From positions 1-64,000 of the forward strand of contig CAWEOT010000025.1 in the NCBI GenBank assembly GCA_963810775.1: a stretch of DNA of 64,000 nucleotides. The letters are read 5' to 3'. The position numbers were made by a program, and so were the translations under genes. This stretch comes from DATBVX01 sp963810775 (lineage in GTDB: Bacteria; Pseudomonadota; Gammaproteobacteria; Steroidobacterales; Steroidobacteraceae). The notes under the pieces are model-generated. The model searched no databases. It was not told the DNA's origin and saw only the letters and a list, made by a program, of their open reading frames with translations. Numbering within the stretch: the first letter of the stretch is position 1; the number at the start of each line of letters is the position of its first letter. This document shows, in pieces, positions 61,866 to 64,000 of the stretch.

Positions 61866-62005
61866 GATGCTGTGCAGAAAATATTACGCTTGCCTCGTGC
61901 GTGACTCTGGGCTGAAACTTGGGGCACGCGAGCATAGCAGTGGCGGCTGGCTCGCAGCACGAGGGCACAACGAGGCTGGATGCCAGAATACGGGGGAAGC
62001 ACACA

Positions 62006-62326
62006 ATGGAAGGAAGGGCTCCGAACACACCCGCGCCGGTCGTCGGCGACTGGTACCGCCGTCAAGGCGGAGAGTTGTTTGAGATCGTGGCGATCGATGA
62101 AGACGACGGCACGATTGAAGTGCAGCACTTCGACGGCACGGTCGAAGAACTGGACTTCGAGTCCTGGGACGACCAGTGGCAAGATGCCCTTCTCGAGGCC
62201 GCGGAAGCACCGGAAGACTGGACCGGTTCCGTCGATGTCGAGCCCGAAGATGTCGAAGACAACGATCAGCTCAATTCCGAGCGCCAGTGGCTGAGCCCGC
62301 TCGACTACTTCGACCAGTCGACCTGA
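62006..62326 (+). CDS. DUF6763-type small acidic protein
   Basis: About 106 residues: MEGRAPNTPAPVVGDWYRRQG, ELFEIVAIDEDDGTIEVQHFDGTVEELDF, then acidic EAPEDWTGSVDVEPEDVEDND. The pattern VVG.WY....G..FEVVA.DED.GT.E.Q.FDG..EE.D matches short gammaproteobacterial proteins now called DUF6763. The ATG has a GGGGAAG site eight bases upstream; the longer frame from 61919 is not used. Role unknown. Confidence 0.8.
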   Translation: MEGRAPNTPAPVVGDWYRRQGGELFEIVAIDEDDGTIEVQHFDGTVEELDFESWDDQWQDALLEAAEAPEDWTGSVDVEPEDVEDNDQLNSERQWLSPLDYFDQST

Positions 62327-62375
62327 TTTCTCCTCGCAACTGCAGATTCAGGCCTGCGCGGCGCGCAGGCCGCGC

Positions 62376-63749
62376 TCATTTCGCCTGTGCGCTCGCTGCC
62401 GGCACACGCCCGACCAGCCAGTAGAGCAACAGCAATCCGGGGATGCTCAAGGATGCGGTGTATATAAAGAAGCGCGGGTAGCCAATCGCGTCGACGACGA
62501 ACCCGGATGCTCCCATCAGGAATTTTCCCGGCAGCGCATAAACTGATGAAAAAAGCGCGTACTGGGTCGCCGTGTATTTTGCACTGGTGAGGCTGGAAAG
62601 AAACGCGATCAGCGCGGTCCCGTGCACGCCAAGCGCAAGATTGTCGGCGCCGTTCGCCAGCGCCAGGCCCAGGCGACTCGGAGCAGCGGCAGAAGCCAGC
62701 GCGGCGTACGCCAGGTTGGAGCAAATGATCAACACGCTGCCCAGGACCAGTGCGCGCGTGGTCCCGAGCTTTGCGACTACCGTGCCCCCCAACAACACTC
62801 CGAGAATCGCCATCAGCAGGCCCGGTCCTTTGACCACCGCCGCAATTTCCTTGAGCGTAAATCCAGCGTCGAGGTAGAAAGGGTTCGCCATCACTCCCAT
62901 GGCAAAGTCCGTGAGGCGATACGTGCAGATAAATACCAGAATCAAAAGGGCAAGCCTCGAGCCATAGCGCGCGAAGAAATCGACCAGCGGGCATACGACT
63001 GCGTCGATGAAGCGCGCGCCCGCGTTGCGCAGCGGCGCAGGCCAGTGCGCGTTTCGCTCCAGCCAGTCAATGACACGCTGTTCGCGCCGCTGGGATTCCG
63101 GAGTGACCTGAACCACGGGCTCGCGAACCAGCAGCGTAGTCACGATGCCGATCGCCATGAGTGCCGCCATCGCTCTGTAGGTCATCGGCCATCCGTGGTC
63201 GGCTGCAATCCAGAACGCACCCGCGGTCCCCATCGCAATTGCAATGCGATAGCCCAATTGGTAGGCGGCTGCCATCGCACCCTGGTGGTCGGCAGGCGCA
63301 GACTCGATGCGCCATGCATCAAGCGCGATGTCTTGAGTTGCCGAAGCGAACGCTACAAAAAGCGCCCCGAACACGACCGCAGTGAGATCGGCCGCGGGAT
63401 TGGCCTGGGCGAGATTCAGTAACCCGAGTGCGACGCCGATTTGCGCAATCAGCATCCAGCTGCGTCGCCGGCCGAGCATGCGATTGAGCACCGGCACTGG
63501 CACGCGATCGACGATGGGTGCCCAGAGAACCTTGATCGAGTAGAGGATCCCGACCCACGCCAGCATCCCGATGGTCGCGCGTTCGATTCCAGACTGTCTC
63601 AGCCAGGCAGACAGCGTCTGAAACACCAGCATGAAAGGCAGCCCGGCAGAGAAGCCCAGAAACAACATCGCGGCGACACGCGGTTGCCGGTAAACCAGCA
63701 GTGCGTCGAGCCAGCCTCGCACCCCCGATCGACTCTTGGGTCCGGTCAA
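62376..63749 (-). CDS. MFS transporter, AmpG-like
   Basis: About 457 residues, twelve helices. The first helices are AAMLFLGFSAGLPFMLVFQTLSAWLRQSGIERATIGMLAWVG and IKVLWAPIVDRVPVP, which with FGALFVAFASATQDIALDAWRIE are the AmpG signatures (muropeptide permease). The start is TTG 63749, overlapping the exonuclease stop (TTGA); the frame runs on to 63908 but that part overlaps the exonuclease gene. AmpG imports anhydro-muropeptides for recycling. Confidence 0.88.
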   Translation of the reverse strand: MTGPKSRSGVRGWLDALLVYRQPRVAAMLFLGFSAGLPFMLVFQTLSAWLRQSGIERATIGMLAWVGILYSIKVLWAPIVDRVPVPVLNRMLGRRRSWMLIAQIGVALGLLNLAQANPAADLTAVVFGALFVAFASATQDIALDAWRIESAPADHQGAMAAAYQLGYRIAIAMGTAGAFWIAADHGWPMTYRAMAALMAIGIVTTLLVREPVVQVTPESQRREQRVIDWLERNAHWPAPLRNAGARFIDAVVCPLVDFFARYGSRLALLILVFICTYRLTDFAMGVMANPFYLDAGFTLKEIAAVVKGPGLLMAILGVLLGGTVVAKLGTTRALVLGSVLIICSNLAYAALASAAAPSRLGLALANGADNLALGVHGTALIAFLSSLTSAKYTATQYALFSSVYALPGKFLMGASGFVVDAIGYPRFFIYTASLSIPGLLLLYWLVGRVPAASAQAK

Positions 63750-64000
63750 AGGTCGTAGTCCATGATCAGCGGTGCGTGGTCCGAGAAACGATGTGTCTTG
63801 AAGATACTGGCGCGCTGGGGCGCTTCGCGCAGTGTGTTGCTCACAACCTGGTAGTCGATACGCCAGCCCACGTTCTTCTCCCAGGCGCGGCCACGATTCG
63901 ACCACCACGTGTATTGATCGGACTTCTCGTTGACCTGGCGGAAGGCATCAACGTAGCGCATCGGGCCGAAAAGCTGATCCAGCCAGGCACGCTCCTCCGG
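63746..64000 (-). CDS. xthA: exodeoxyribonuclease III, C-terminal end (cut by window edge)
   Basis: The open frame enters from the right edge with ERAWLDQLFGPMRYVDAFRQV, then DQYTWWSNRGRAWEKNVGWRIDYQVVSN and THRFSDHAPLIMDYDL. The WRIDYQ and SDHAP motifs are those of exonuclease III, different from the copy at 35003. The stop overlaps the start of the AmpG-like gene, so the two are coupled. The N-terminus is outside. Confidence 0.9.
   Translation of the reverse strand, partial: PEERAWLDQLFGPMRYVDAFRQVNEKSDQYTWWSNRGRAWEKNVGWRIDYQVVSNTLREAPQRASIFKTHRFSDHAPLIMDYDL

Overview
The window looks like chromosomal DNA of a GC-rich gammaproteobacterium. The evidence is the asmA-like/mutY/yggX gene order, trmB, a DUF6763-type protein, FecI/FecR/TonB-receptor signalling, an EgtB-EgtD pair and KDG kinase/KDPG aldolase. 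A Steroidobacter-like lineage is plausible but cannot be shown from sequence alone. There are two intact tRNA genes (Phe, Gly) and no rRNA, CRISPR array, insertion sequence or integrase.

Layout. 1-9.9 kb (minus) is one long operon: a small secreted coiled-coil protein, two large periplasmic TPR proteins, a TPR lipoprotein, a small secreted Lys/Glu-rich protein, an ExbB-type proton channel, two ExbD-type proteins and an AgmX/PglI-type TonB-like protein that runs off the left edge. It resembles a compact version of the Myxococcus Agl-Glt motor and is the best candidate for a poorly described system. 9.9-10.7 kb is non-coding with a perfect CRP-type site. 10.7-39.8 kb is accessory: YncE-like propeller, aldo/keto reductase, AsmA-like protein, DUF2490 protein, patatin/beta-barrel protein, a seven-gene minus-strand operon of hydrolases, HD proteins, SDR and cupin, a FecI-FecR-TonB receptor set, a GloVer/Calx-beta surface protein, MsrA-MsrB, an exonuclease III and membrane proteins. 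Remnants of a tRNA 3' end lie at 11.7, 25.3 and 33.5 kb, all oriented like the intact tRNA-Phe at 39.8 kb, as expected for islands stacked behind that tRNA.

39.9-46.8 kb holds a bestrophin-like DUF4239 protein, ergothioneine genes egtB-egtD, a second-type EF-G and a SorAB-like sulfite dehydrogenase. 46.8-64 kb is mostly housekeeping: yggX, mutY, SRPBCC, AsmA, an ECF sigma/anti-sigma/DUF4097 operon, a NarL-type two-component pair, a GlxA-type regulator, tRNA-Gly, an eda-kdgK-M20 peptidase operon, trmB, marC, a DUF6763 protein, an AmpG-like transporter and the end of a second exonuclease III.

A striking property is at least eleven single-base-type frameshifts between 5.5 and 46.7 kb that split otherwise well-formed genes. 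In several places removing one base restores a known motif (for example the CxxCH haem site of the SorB-like cytochrome). None is seen from 46.8 kb on. Assembly or sequencing indels are the simplest cause; split genes are given below as paired parts. Function calls are from recognised motifs and family resemblance; no database search was run.
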